Assembly (NCBI RefSeq): GCF_029227915.1
Contig: NC_079887.1
Location: forward strand, 16,489,650 to 16,553,649
Source: Hydractinia symbiolongicarpus
Lineage: Eukaryota > Cnidaria > Hydrozoa > Anthoathecata > Hydractiniidae
Length of the DNA stretch: 64,000 bases
Direction: 5' to 3'
The notes under the pieces are model-generated. The model had not been told where the DNA came from, did not search any database, and saw only the letters and a list, made by a program, of their open reading frames with translations. Made by a program: the position numbers and the translations under genes. Each line of letters opens with the position of its first letter. The stretch's first letter is position 1. This document shows, piece by piece, positions 38,824 through 50,700 of the stretch.

Positions 38824-41438
38824 GTAAACATAATAATTATAATGTAAAAAATTTCGATAGATTATGTAATGCAGCAATTACGTCACCATGAAAAAATAAT
38901 TGCAGAGAATTTTGTGGTCCGATGAAATGATGTTTTCCTTGTAGGCAAAGATTCTCTATTTACTTCCTTGCATTTCGATTCAAAGAGGTTCCCCAGAGGG
39001 GTTCTTGCCTTTTTGACGCTACCTACACTAAACGTTAATTTAAAAATGTAATGTAAAGTGTCACAAACGTCTCTGAATTCAGAGGGTACTCGACCATACG
39101 CTCCTGTGAAGCTTGTGGACAACAAGATAGTTCAAAGTACTTTCTACCATTCAATAATCGGTTTATCACAGTATGAAATCCCTGAATGATTTACCCCCAC
39201 ATCCCTTTTCAATTACCTGATGCAATTCTCTAAAAACAACTGGCTTTAAAAAATTTTCGCTCTTGAGAAAACTTGGAAAACTATGGGGCGCAAAGAAAGC
39301 AGACCAAGTATAGGCTGCCACTAAATACGACATATTTTTTAAACCTTTGAGGATAAGTAAAATATAGTAAAACCGTAGACGGTCTGCAAGAATAAGATTT
39401 CCCGACTTCACGCAAAACAAAAAAGGGCCAAGACTTATTTCCAAAAAGGGACATTCTTTTTAAAAAAAAGTATTGGAAATCAGTTCTTGAGGAAATTTTG
39501 CAATGATGCTGGAACGCAACTATAATTTATTTTAAAACAAGAGGCCCTGCAGCTGAAAGATTTCCGCCATTAGCAATAATCTGAAAAAGTACTGAACTTT
39601 GAAGAGGACTGAGTAATATGGGGGAACAAAATCATTGAATATTCTAAAATTTTAAAATTCAACTCTTGATTATTTTCTCTATATTTTATTCTTATTTTAT
39701 AAGAAAAACAATAAGGTTGAAAGTTGTTGAACAATAAAACAAAATAAGAACAATGGCAAGGCTGAAATTTTACCGATTTTCTTCTTTTCTCTAAAAACAA
39801 CACGGGAAATATCTTTTAACGCAGAATTTTTCACAGAATCAAATAATAGATTTCAGGTCTCAAAAATTTATAATATACTGTAAAATTCCAGGTTCAACTA
39901 CTAAAAAATTAAGAACACTTAGCCAAATTTTCAGAATCCTATAAAAAATTGTTTATACAATACCACTGAAGAAATAAAACATTAAAATTACAATTTTTAC
40001 ACATTGTAATATTTAAAAAAGAAGTAAAATCTTAAACTCAATACCTTCGAAATTATTCTGGAAAATCCAGGAAATTCCATAATAAAAAACCTGTTATATA
40101 AATTTGATGATTCGAATATAATAACTTTCGAATAAGGTATGAACTAAGTAGTTCAACATTTCATTAGTTCAACAATTAACGTTTGAATGTTTCAGTATTT
40201 AGGTGTTCAAAACTTTACTCTGTCACTCAGTATTCTTTAAAAATGTTGATGGTCAATGTTTTCATAATGGCTGATCTGAAAAAGAGAACATTTTTAGATA
40301 ATGAGAAGCAAGAATACAATTTTATTACAAACTGAATTAACGACAGGTTGCTATCAATTACTGTCTCTTTAGAAGGTATTGCTTTAAGTATTTGAAGAGG
40401 GAGTTTATCAACAAGAGACAATTCGATGCAAAATTTTTATAAAACTTTACTTCCAGCAAAAAAGAAGATTTAATGTTCAGTGATAAAACACAAAATATAG
40501 GGGAGGCGTCCTTACCAAACTTCTTGCCACACTTATCGCCTATACGTCTTTAGGCATGACACAAAAATAATTCTGTTTAGTGTCCTCCAACCGAAGAGGC
40601 ACTGAGAAAAAAAATGCACTTTTTTTATTTGAGTGTCCGAATCGTAAAGTTCAATTAATTTTAGCATTTCAAAAGAAAGTAAAATTAGCAGCGATGCGGC
40701 TCATGTTTTATATGAAATTGCGCCTAATCACGACAGTGAAGGTGTGGATTATGTGAGGATGATGAAGACCCAATTAGAAGTCGCATGATTAACTTGGTTG
40801 GTTGCGACACATGCAAAATATGGGCCACTTGACGTGTGCCAAAAACGCTGGATGGTTGCACCTTCGAAGAAAGAATTGGTCTTGTTTGCAACACAAAGGT
40901 GCTAGTGTAGTATAAAAACATGTAGAGAAAGACAGTTCAAGGACGTTACTTGTATTTTTTCCATAAGAAATTCATTTCCAAAGGTTCTAAAGGTCAAATT
41001 ATACTCATGCGCACGCGAAATTTTCTTTTTGTTTTGCGCATAAAAAAAGTGAAAATCATTTCTACTTATTTGTACGCCTGACCTTTCTGACACAATAAAA
41101 AGGGGAATCTTCGATTCACGCGCTCGTAAAAGTACCTTATCGGCCCTTTTTATGCTGGCCGTAAGTGGCATTAATTTTTGCAAGATATTGGACATTACAT
41201 CAAATTTCTCGAATAGCAGAATTAAGGTCATCGTAAAAAGGGCAGATAAGGTAGTTTGGGTGGATGATCAAACATGACGGCAGCTGACTTTGACTATGCG
41301 AGATGCTTGTTATCAAAATAATGCAATTTTTTGAAGAAATTGTATCTTTTGACCGACTGACCGATCGAACCTCTTTTGGACCCTCAAAAGGACACTAGCT
41401 AAACATTTTTTTGAGTCACGCATTAACCTTATATGTTC

Positions 41439-42610
41439 AGTGCGCACTAAAGGTTGGTTCTCACTATGGGCTAACGATGAGCTAACCGTAGTGTGCATGT
41501 GTTAGCCGATTTCAACTTTTGAACTGCAAGTACCTGATGTATTCGTTGAATTTTCACACTACGGTGCATTGTTAGCTCTTTTGTAGCCGAATCTATTTAT
41601 TATTACTACTTCGAAGAAGATGACATAACCTAGAAAGAAAGGAATTAGCTAACAAAATTACGAAAAAGGAAACGACTTTGGGTCAGAAAGCCAGGGAAAA
41701 TCTTTCACCCTGAACGCTAACTCTTCTCCTTCTTTTTCAAACGTCATTTCTTTAATTTTGTCAGCCATTTTAGTTTTAAAATGAACTTTCACAACGAAAC
41801 ATACTAATATTTTTAAAATCATAAATCGCTTTGGGCACGATTTATGTTGGCTTCCTTTGAAGATTGCTAAAAATGAGCTTATCTTTACTGTTAATTTTGA
41901 TTTGATAAAATTTTGATTTAAAAAAATAGGCTAACGATGAGCTAACGAAGAGTTTAGCTGTGAGCTAAGCAGGTACTTTTACGTTCGCACTACGGGCTAA
42001 GGTGCGTCATGCGCACTATGATTAGCTCATCGTTAGCCCATAGTGAGAACCAAGCTTAAAAATTGTTTAGTGCACATTAGGGTAAGAACTAGTGCGCACT
42101 AAATTGCGTTTTCGTGAAGTATGGTTTATACGTTTTCCCTTTTTTTCCTAGATCTCTTCGAAGTCATAATGGTAGATCTAGCTATAGGTTTATTTAGTTC
42201 TGGTAAGGATAGACTGTTTTTTTCATCTAGAATTTCATCTTCCAAATGTTATATTAGCTACGTCAATGCTCCACAGCGGTTCACAAAATCGAGGCTATCG
42301 TAACATCCGACAAAGGCTTCTTCAACCTCACATCATCCACAGAAAAGTGTGTCATACCGCTCTTTAAATTTTCATACTGTTTGTTTATGATATTAAAACT
42401 TATGACTTATAATTAAAAGATTATTTCAGAACAAATGTGATATGTTTTTTACGAATATATTGCGGGATATGACGACTGTATCTTCTTTGCTTCTATTAAT
42501 TAATAATCTTAGTGCGCACTATCATGTTTGCTGGTGCGCACCAAAGCCGTTTGCTAGTGCGCACTAGGTTATTATCTAGTGCGCACTAGTACTATTTTCT
42601 AGTGCGCACT
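41439..42610. repeat. Element bearing AGTGCGCACT palindromes
   Basis: AGTGCGCACT occurs exactly at 41439, 42091, 42511, 42556, 42578 and 42601, plus GGTGCGCACC at 42533; several are extended to CTAGTGCGCACTAG. The first copy lies just left of the nested MITE (41456-42051), so the MITE appears to have inserted into this older element. Confidence 0.65.
41456..42051. mobile_element. MITE with about 30-bp perfect inverted ends
   Basis: Ends GGTTCTCACTATGGGCTAAC, continuing GATGAGCTAA, and the exact inverse. Internal copies of GAGCTAACGA and ACTACGGGCTAA are subterminal. No target duplication could be fixed. No coding capacity. Confidence 0.85.
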
Positions 42611-45181
42611 TATGAAAATGTGGCAGATATGAGTCACCGTATATAACATATAATGTTCAAAGTCAAATTTGACTTTTAGAACGGGTGTATTCATGTAAAT
42701 GGTAATAGGGATGTGACCAGGGGCCGTAACGAAATTTAAAGCCGTAGTAAAATTCGCTACGGGTGTAGTGGAATCTCAAACCGGTTTGAACTCACTACGG
42801 GCTTCATGTAAACGCTGCCTAAAGCAAGCTAATGTTTGACATCAGGGAAAGGGGAAAAGCCTCTGTGAGAGAGGTTGTGAGGCACATAGAATAATTTCTA
42901 TGCGAAAAACAAGTTATAATCTCCCATAATTGTAAAGATGGTTACATGGAGTCACTAGAATGGCATCGCAGCTGTTAGGACGTCATACTTTAAATTTGGT
43001 TGATATATCAACATAATAAGAATTTAATGTATCTCCTAATTGTAATTTAATGTCTCCATCATTTGCTTGTCATCTTTCGATGACGTTTTCATAATGAATT
43101 TTGGCAACCTCTATGCTTAAGAAATAGGGAGAAAAAATGCTAAACATAGTTTAAAATTGACCTTCTTCTCTTAAATAAGGTTAACCTCGAAATGCAACAT
43201 AAATAAGATGGTCATGACATATTAGTATTGAGAAAAAAGACATTTGTTTTGCAAATATGTGTCGTAAAGACCAGAAATTTACCTTAGATTTTTGTGTGGG
43301 AAAAAGATTTTTTTCTCGTACTTTTACAAAAGGGCCCAGCTATTAGTGGTTTTACAGCCGCTATGCTCCGTTTGTATTTCCAGCAATTAAATTTCGCAGC
43401 TATTTCAAACGTCAAAACCCGAAATTTTACCGTTTTGTTGACATATACAAAAAAACTGTATGAGTGCCCTAATAAAATTTTGATCATTTTGAGGACGAGC
43501 AATGTGATGACGTCAGGATTTCTTTGCTGTTTGCCGTGTTACGCCGGGAGCTTTTATAAAAAATGGCGATCGGACTTGCTTGGAAGTAGCTTGTTAACTT
43601 GTTTATTACTCAGTAAATCTCTTATATTTTTTTAAATACCAATGTATGAGTGTTTTGAGGCTATGATGAGAACTTGCAAAGTAATTAGTGTAAAAACTGT
43701 CATGCCTTCTTTGACTCGAAACAAAACGTGTAATGAACCTTAAAGATAACGAACCAAGTTAAATGAGGCTAGATAGAGCAATTCTACACTCCCTTATAAA
43801 TATCACGCGTAACTTTGATAAAAAACGAAAAAAGATACGGTCAGGGATGATTTCAGTTCAGAAGAAAATAAAAATATGGGAAAAGAAGCCCACGGCATTG
43901 GGTGGAGATGAAACTCCATGAAACAAACTAAAAAAAATATTAAAATCTAGAAAACAGATCTAGTTTTAGGGGAAGTAAAAAATGCTGCTATAGTATAAAA
44001 AAGATGATATCAGTTTCGCTTTCTTCTTTTGAAGGAGGCAGGGAAGTGAATGATTAATTTTTAGAAGAGTAATTCTGTGGGAGTTGAACACATCCTAAAA
44101 CCGAAAGAAACCCGCCCACAAGTTTGAAAATTAATAAAATATTGCATTCTTCAGCAACATAATAATAAACATTTTTCGCGCTCCACAAAATTTATATATT
44201 TACAAAAGATGAACTTTAGCATATCTAGCTAAGATTGATATGACATTGGAAAATTGTGAAAATTGTTGGCCACTCCGTATTAACGGCTTAAGACCCTGGG
44301 AACGAGGTTAATGACATTGCAAATGTAACGAAATGTAAGAAAAATAAATATAAAATCGAATGATTTGTCCCTTACTTGTTTTTTTTTTTACACTGAGTTT
44401 TTTGTTTGCTTTCGCGCCTTTTTAATTTTCGCACATTAAGATGCACTATGCATATTTCGCGTAATATTAATCTTTACTTAGCGCTCTTGGGCAAAAAGTG
44501 TTGTTATTTTTTGTCGCCTTGCTTCGAGAGGACATTTTGGAATGTTATATTTAATAAATAAATTCTGAAAAACAGAAATATGAATTCGTCCGAATACTAT
44601 GACACGGCTTGCAGAATTACAACCATCCTTTCCATGTTAAAATGCATGCACTTCTTCGCTCTCTCAGGTTAATATCATTCAGGATATGTTTACATGTACG
44701 GAAAATTAAAGAAGGAGGTTGTGTTTCTTGTTTACGTTTTACGCAAAGCGATAAGAGATTTCATCGGAATTTTATTTATCATCCTTGGGTGGGCAAGAGT
44801 ATCTTACCAAATTAGTTCCCAGGGATATTTGGGTGTAGGTTACAAGTGTTAAAGCCTTCAACGTAAAATCATTTTCTTCAATGCGCCAGGTTTGTCTTGA
44901 GAAGGGAAATGAATATATGAAATATTTGTCGCTTTGTTGGGTTGACTGTACCAAAGGGATAAGCCCGATATATATCTTAATGTTGCTTTCCTGAAGTTAA
45001 AGCTTTAACAGAGAGGGGGCCTTGAACCGAATTTAAAGAAAGCAGTTGATCAAGAATTACAAAAAACTCTTTGGATACAAAATCATGCCAATTGGACAAC
45101 CTCGTTTGGCCAAACCCCCAAATTGTTTGCAATTAGTATTTCATGGTTACACAATTTTTGAAGAGATTATAATATTCAACG
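42611..45181. other. Gene-poor interval
   Basis: No supportable exon. It contains a half GGGGACGAGG mini-element at 44266-44310 and short ACTACGGG/TTCATGTAAA motifs near 42680-42815 that look like another small repeat. Frames at 43284-43635 overlap on both strands and match nothing I recognise. Confidence 0.45.
44266..44310. repeat. Half of a GGGGACGAGG-family mini-element
   Basis: TTGTTGGCCACTCCGTA, TAACGGCT and CCCTGGGAACGAGGTTA match the centre and right half of the copy at 2409-2484. Confidence 0.6.
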
Positions 45182-45213
45182 GTCTCCTCCTGTGATCCTC
45201 ACTTCCTTGTTGC
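45182..45213 (+). promoter_or_regulatory. Distal conserved block upstream of peptide gene B
   Basis: GTCTCCTCCTGTGATCCTCA then CTTCCTTGTTGC, about 400 bp upstream of the ATG and in the same gene-relative orientation as the block of gene A. Confidence 0.6.
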
Positions 45214-45514
45214 CTTGCTCAGCTCCTGCAGAACATACTATTGCAAGAAAAGACTTCTTAAAAATGTAAAAAGAAGCTTATTCTGACATTTGGTTTGAAA
45301 AATACGAAGCAAATTGCTTCAACTATAGCTCAATAATTTTATTTCAGTATGAACATCTCCGAAGATTATTTCAGCATGAAGATCTCCGAAGTAGAGAGGG
45401 TTGCGCATCCAATTAAAAAGTACACCACGATAAAGAAATGCCATAGTGCTGCATCGTACATCATAATCACTTTGGTATTATTTCAAACCGCAAACGAATT
45501 TCTAAAAATAGAAG

Positions 45515-45541
45515 GAATTAAAATATTCCTTATAAAAGGGC
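45515..45541 (+). promoter_or_regulatory. TATA promoter block of peptide gene B
   Basis: TATAAAA at 45531-45537, 78 bp upstream of the ATG, in a 27-bp block nearly identical to that of gene A (28996-29022). Confidence 0.8.
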
Positions 45542-45614
45542 TGAATTTTTCTGAAGAAGACAGACCAAGGAGAAGAAAGAAAGCAGTAAAAAAGCGAAGT
45601 AACTTTTCTCCAAA

Positions 45615-46579
45615 ATGAAGTTGGTTTTTTTGTTTGTAACTTGTTTGGTTGTGTGCAGTAAGTTGATTAATAGATTAAAAAGTCCATCGAAAATATTATT
45701 GCTTGACGGTATGTCTGGATACGAAATTTCTTTCATTTTGGTCAATACATTTTTTCGCTTTAGGTGCGTATAAACAAGAAAAAGAAGATGAATTTAATGT
45801 CGACTTTTTGGATCCAGAATCAGTATCCAATGCACTTCAAGATGATCGAGTCCAAGCAAAATTGACAGAAGACGAAAAAGGTGCATTTAACAAAATGAGC
45901 CAAGGTACGAAATTCTTTAAAAAAACACATCAAAATGTAACCTTGATCTCAGGGTTCTTTGTCTCTTCTTTTACACTGGGACGCGTTAAAAATAGAGAAA
46001 AAAAACCCTGGGGTCGATGTTGCTCAGAATTGTACCATTATCTAAAACAACTTGGCTCTTGCATCAGGAATTCTTTTCATAGATGAGCTTGCTGAACTGT
46101 TAAAAGAAGAGGAGGAAAAGGAAGACGAATATGACGACGAGACGAATAAGTCGCCAGAAGAAACCGAAGTCTATGGTGACGATTCAGATATGTCGTCAAA
46201 AGATAAAGAAAACAGCGACAACGAATCAGATGTGTCATCACCACAAGATAAAGAAGTTGACGACGACGAATCGGATATGTTATCAGAAGATAAAGAAGTA
46301 GAAGATCCAGGTTGGGGACGGCGACGTCGACGAAGATCAGCTCGTCGTCGGCGATATTCCCGCCGCCGTCGATGGTTTAAACGACGAAGGTCATCACGCC
46401 GACGCCGAAGTTACGGTAGAAGATTGGTTGATAAGATAAGACGGCTTGCGAAGAAGCACAGTAAGAGGATTAAGGCGTATGTCAAAATATTACGAGCGGC
46501 GTTATACAGATGTTGTAAAAGAAGAGGTAGCAAATGCTTTGGCAAGTGGTACTGCTTTGCTGGTCATCCAAGCGGGTAA
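45615..46579 (+). CDS. Secreted acidic/cationic peptide precursor B (candidate antimicrobial)
   Basis: Exons 45615-45657, 45764-45904, 46083-46579; phases join to 226 codons plus stop. Same plan as gene A: signal peptide MKLVFLFVTCLVVC, acidic exon 2 (VDFLDPESVSNALQDD), then an acidic stretch that is longer because an SDMxSxDKE-type unit is present three times (SDMSSKDKE, SDVSSPQDKE, SDMLSEDKE) against one in gene A. The cationic part has more Arg clusters (GWGRRRRRRSARRRRYSRRR and further) and the same CC-x6-C-x5-C end with GKWYCFAGH. Exon 3 uses the same TTTTCATAG acceptor context as A. An AATAAA lies about 80 bp after the stop. Intron 2 carries a GGGGACGAGG-family mini-element. Antimicrobial function is inferred from charge layout only. 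Confidence 0.82.
45948..46020. repeat. GGGGACGAGG-family mini-element in intron 2 of gene B
   Basis: CTCAGGGTT at the left and AACCCTGGGGTCGATGTTG at the right; divergent copy. Confidence 0.45.
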
Positions 46580-47729
46580 AACGCTAAACTGAAGATACGA
46601 AGTTTTTTACTTCGCGTTTTTTTTGCTTTATAATTTTCGAAATATAACCTTTTGTGAAAATAAAACGATGTTTAAAGCTTTATTATAATTTAGTTGGGTG
46701 TTTTAGACGTTTTAAATCTTGAACGTTCGACTGCAATAATACTTATAAAATGAAAATTTATTGGAAGTTGGAAAGGATAGCAGAATCAGGTAAAATCAAA
46801 ATTTCTTGACTAACATAACAACGTAATCCCGAATCAACAAATTTACAAATCTATGTTGTGCATTGCTAACATACTGCCTGGCAATGAGCGTGATTCGATC
46901 TACGGTTTTCGGAACCGTGAACCGCAAACGAACCGACGATACTACGAGAGGCAATATATTAGTAGCGAACTCGGATATCATATCCGGATGGTGCGTTTAG
47001 GTAGATGGAGGTTAATCGTGGCATATCCGTGTCCATTCTATACTAAAAATTACTCACCCTGATCGGACCTCCGATCATGACAGGCAAGTACAATCGGTGT
47101 AGTCAAACTAACTTTGTGCATCGCTGTCTGGTATTGAACGGGATACGTGCTTCCCAAAAATGGGAGCCATAGACGTTCCCACTACATTATGTCAAACCGT
47201 GCGTCCGTATAGGTCAAACAATTAAACACGATATGTAACTTAAAATCTATTTATTTCTTTTAAATGACGGTAAAACGTATAACTTAGGAAAGTGAACAGG
47301 TAAATTCCAAATGTATTAAAAAGTAGTAAAACCTGAGCTGGCACAAAATATGTTTAAAAGAAATCCCAATGACTTTCTTGGTAACAGAAAAACAACAGAT
47401 CAAAAACAAAAACAAAACTCTAACTAGTGAAAAACAAAAAACTGCACAATCCACAAAGCAACACTACTACTAGAAATGTACTTTTCTTTTGATTTGATAT
47501 GAAGCCAACGTTTTTGGATACGAATTGCTTATTGAACACCAGTATAAAGTTAACCCATGAAATGCTGAATTCGATTTTCCTGTTTGTCTGTGCGTCTGCC
47601 TTTTATTGAACACCAGAACATACGTTTCTCCTCAAAACTTTCCTTGAACACCAGAACATGCGTTTCTCCTCAAAACTTAACGCCACCGTCATATAATTCG
47701 CCTTTGATATGTATCCAATTCGAAGTCGG
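46580..47729. other. Intergenic between peptide gene B and ptrh2
   Basis: Convergent 3' ends. It contains a tandem duplication of about 38 bp at 47602-47680 (TTGAACACCAGAACAT and TTTCTCCTCAAAACT). Frames at 46796-47062 are unrecognised. Confidence 0.5.
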
Positions 47730-50700
47730 TCAGAACAGTTTAAGATGACCGGTAACTTTATTGACAGCATCGACTGGCGCTATGAAAAAAATACAGAAAT
47801 TAGTGAAAGCTTTGAACAACCGTCCATTGTAAATTAAACCATTTTCTTAAATAAAGAAATACATGAATATCAAGACCTTAATTAACACCTTCTTTCATAA
47901 ACACCCTCAACGAACACAAGTGCGTTCATTCCATCGGGCTACTTACTATAATTAATTTTTTCTAAATGTTAACTTACCTGGTCCAATACCAAGAACGGTT
48001 TTTGAACCACTTGGTATCTGTGTCCGACCAGCATCGCGAATAACTGACGTATCGAGTCCCAATACACGTGCGTGACTCGCCAACGCCTCTCTACGAAAAA
48101 CAATAGAAGGAAAGTCACAGGAAAAGCACTATGTATTTGTACACAGTGTCGAATTTTATAGGATCGGCTTGACATGAAACAATGGTGCTGGAGGCTACAG
48201 TTTAACTTTTTTTGTGTGTTTTGCGCCTTGTCTTTATTTTGGCCAAGGAGGAGCAAATAATCTTTCAATTGAGACTGGAATGAAGATGAGAAAAGGTTAT
48301 ATAAGAAATAACGTATATAAGAAGTTTACTCCAAATAGCTTAAGTTGGGACTTGACAATATTAGGTCTCAACAAAAAAATCGTTGAAATTGCTAAATTTT
48401 CTCTATGTCCAAAATTGCCGACTTCCGGCAATTAAAGTAAATATCTAACATTTAAAAGGTTTAAAATGACGAAGTAGAAGTATCTAAGAATGTTGCTAAA
48501 CTGGATGCTTAAAATCCATTTCAGCAAATTTTATTCTCAATGCTTATCAAAACCAAACTTGCAACAACGCTTTCATTCCATAGTGGATACGTATAACATA
48601 ATAAAATTACAAACTCACAATGCTTCTTCATCTGGACATTTCAAAGCAACTTTTGGACATGCGCTCTTCTCCCAATTAGCAAGCCACTAAAAAATGTTGC
48701 ATGAGAGGTTAAAAAACAAATGTACTAAAAATTTATTCTTCGTACATATACACATTCTTGAAGGTTGCACAAATTCCGATCATTACATATTGTATCCTAT
48801 AACCCGAGAATTGTGATTTTCGGTACTGTGTGAAAAGATGTATCGAATTTCGCAATTTATTAAAGATTGTAGACATAATGAACACATTTACAATAAGCTT
48901 TGTAATCATGTTTTATAAAATTTATTTAAAAATTAAGATGGCGATGTTGAAAGTTTAAACTTTGTCAATGAATAAAAATTAACATTGGTTTGCTAGTCAT
49001 TAGTGTACTGAATTCCACAAGAAGGTGAGTTAGTCTGTTGGTCGTTTTTTTTCATGAGAAAAAACAAATTTGTCCAGGATCACAAAAACTATCTAGCATA
49101 TAATTCTGTATCCATCTATTAACGGTCTTTTTTGTTGTTACATGATTGTAGATACAGGAAAAACACCATATTTATTGCGACAAATCCTTGTTCTTTCCAA
49201 AATAACTACGCAGTGCCTTCAGAGCGTACCCCTCACTGTTGACATCAGCCGAGTCTGAAGGCTCGACCTAGCAGTTCACGGTATAGCTCGTTCTATATCT
49301 AACAAATCTAATCTATCATATACTATTTACAACATACCAAATGATGCTAACGAGTTCGTTCAAGCGGTTAGCGTCCTGTTGTTGTTTTCACTCACGTTAT
49401 GTACAGTTTCTGATGAAGTATCACATTGTAACACATCTATCCAAATGCCATAGAAAATATTTTGGTTGCACATAAAACATATCACATTGCCGTTCACTTA
49501 CAGATTTGTGAACGATGTCCCAAGATACAAGTGTCAAAATTTGCTTAAAAGACATTGCCATAATCTAAAATCATTTTTATCAGGTTGAAAGGTAATGGAC
49601 AAATACTTACTTGTGGATGGACTTTTTTCGTGCGATTATAAACATCAACAGCTGCATGACAACACTGAAACACATAAAAGTAAAAGTGTTTACTTCAGAC
49701 AAAAAATAATTAAAAAAGCAGAAAAAATCTATTACTGCATAGAAAAAGAGTTCTCAGGAATATGAAGTCGATTTCATCTCCTTAGGGAGTGTTTTATAAA
49801 GTTTTAAAAAAATAAAAATTTATGCATTGGGAACAATAAACACACAAAAAAATTAATTGACACTTTTTATGTAACTATTTTTCAGCCCAGGCTGAAAAAA
49901 CTTCATGTGATAAGCAAGCTGAATCCAGCCCAACAAACTGCGCCTTGGCTACCTGGCACTAAATATCACTTATGATGCAAATCTGTTGGACATAAAATAA
50001 AAAGTATATATATGAATGAATCAGGCAAATTACTTGTGCTGCTGCTTTTCCTTTTCCCATTCCAAGGTCTTGACGAACTACTAGCACCATCTTGTATTCT
50101 CCCCAATCTCCAAATGAACTCTGTGAGGTAAACACATAAAGAGAAACACATCAAATATAACACATACAGAGAAACACATCAAATATAACACATAAAGAAA
50201 AACACATCAAATAACACAGTGATACTCAAAAAAAGTGTGCAGTTGACTTTGTGATGGTAACCAACACTTGTTTGGAATGTTATTAAATTCTAAAGTCATT
50301 CAGAAGAAATTTCATTAAAATCAAATATTTAAAATTCATAACGGAGGAGGATGTTACGACAAGCGTATTCTACCTTGTTTTAATATTTTTCCTGAATGGT
50401 ATTGACTATTTTAGCAAAAGTCTTGCAGTATTACATTATAGGTAGCATATTTTCAAAACATATATAATAATCATAACAAAATGAGAAAATTAGGTAAATT
50501 AGTGTAAATGTTGGTGTACATCAGGGTTCTGTACTTTGTTGTTTATTCTAGTCTTAGAAGCGCTGTCGATGGAGTTCAGAACAGGTTGTCCATGGGAGTT
50601 ATTGTATGCAGATGATTTGGTTCTCATAGCAGAGTCGATGGAAGAATTAGTTGAAAAGTTTGAGAAGTGGAAGAAAGGACTAGAAGAGAAAGGGCTAAAG

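Larger units (their letters stand above)
36699..41438. other. Gene-poor interval
   Basis: AT-rich with no supportable exon. It holds the duplicated pair of peptide-promoter-like blocks near 38429-38545 and 38761-38925. Short frames near 39166-39444 and 40902-41231 were examined and not recognised. Confidence 0.5.
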
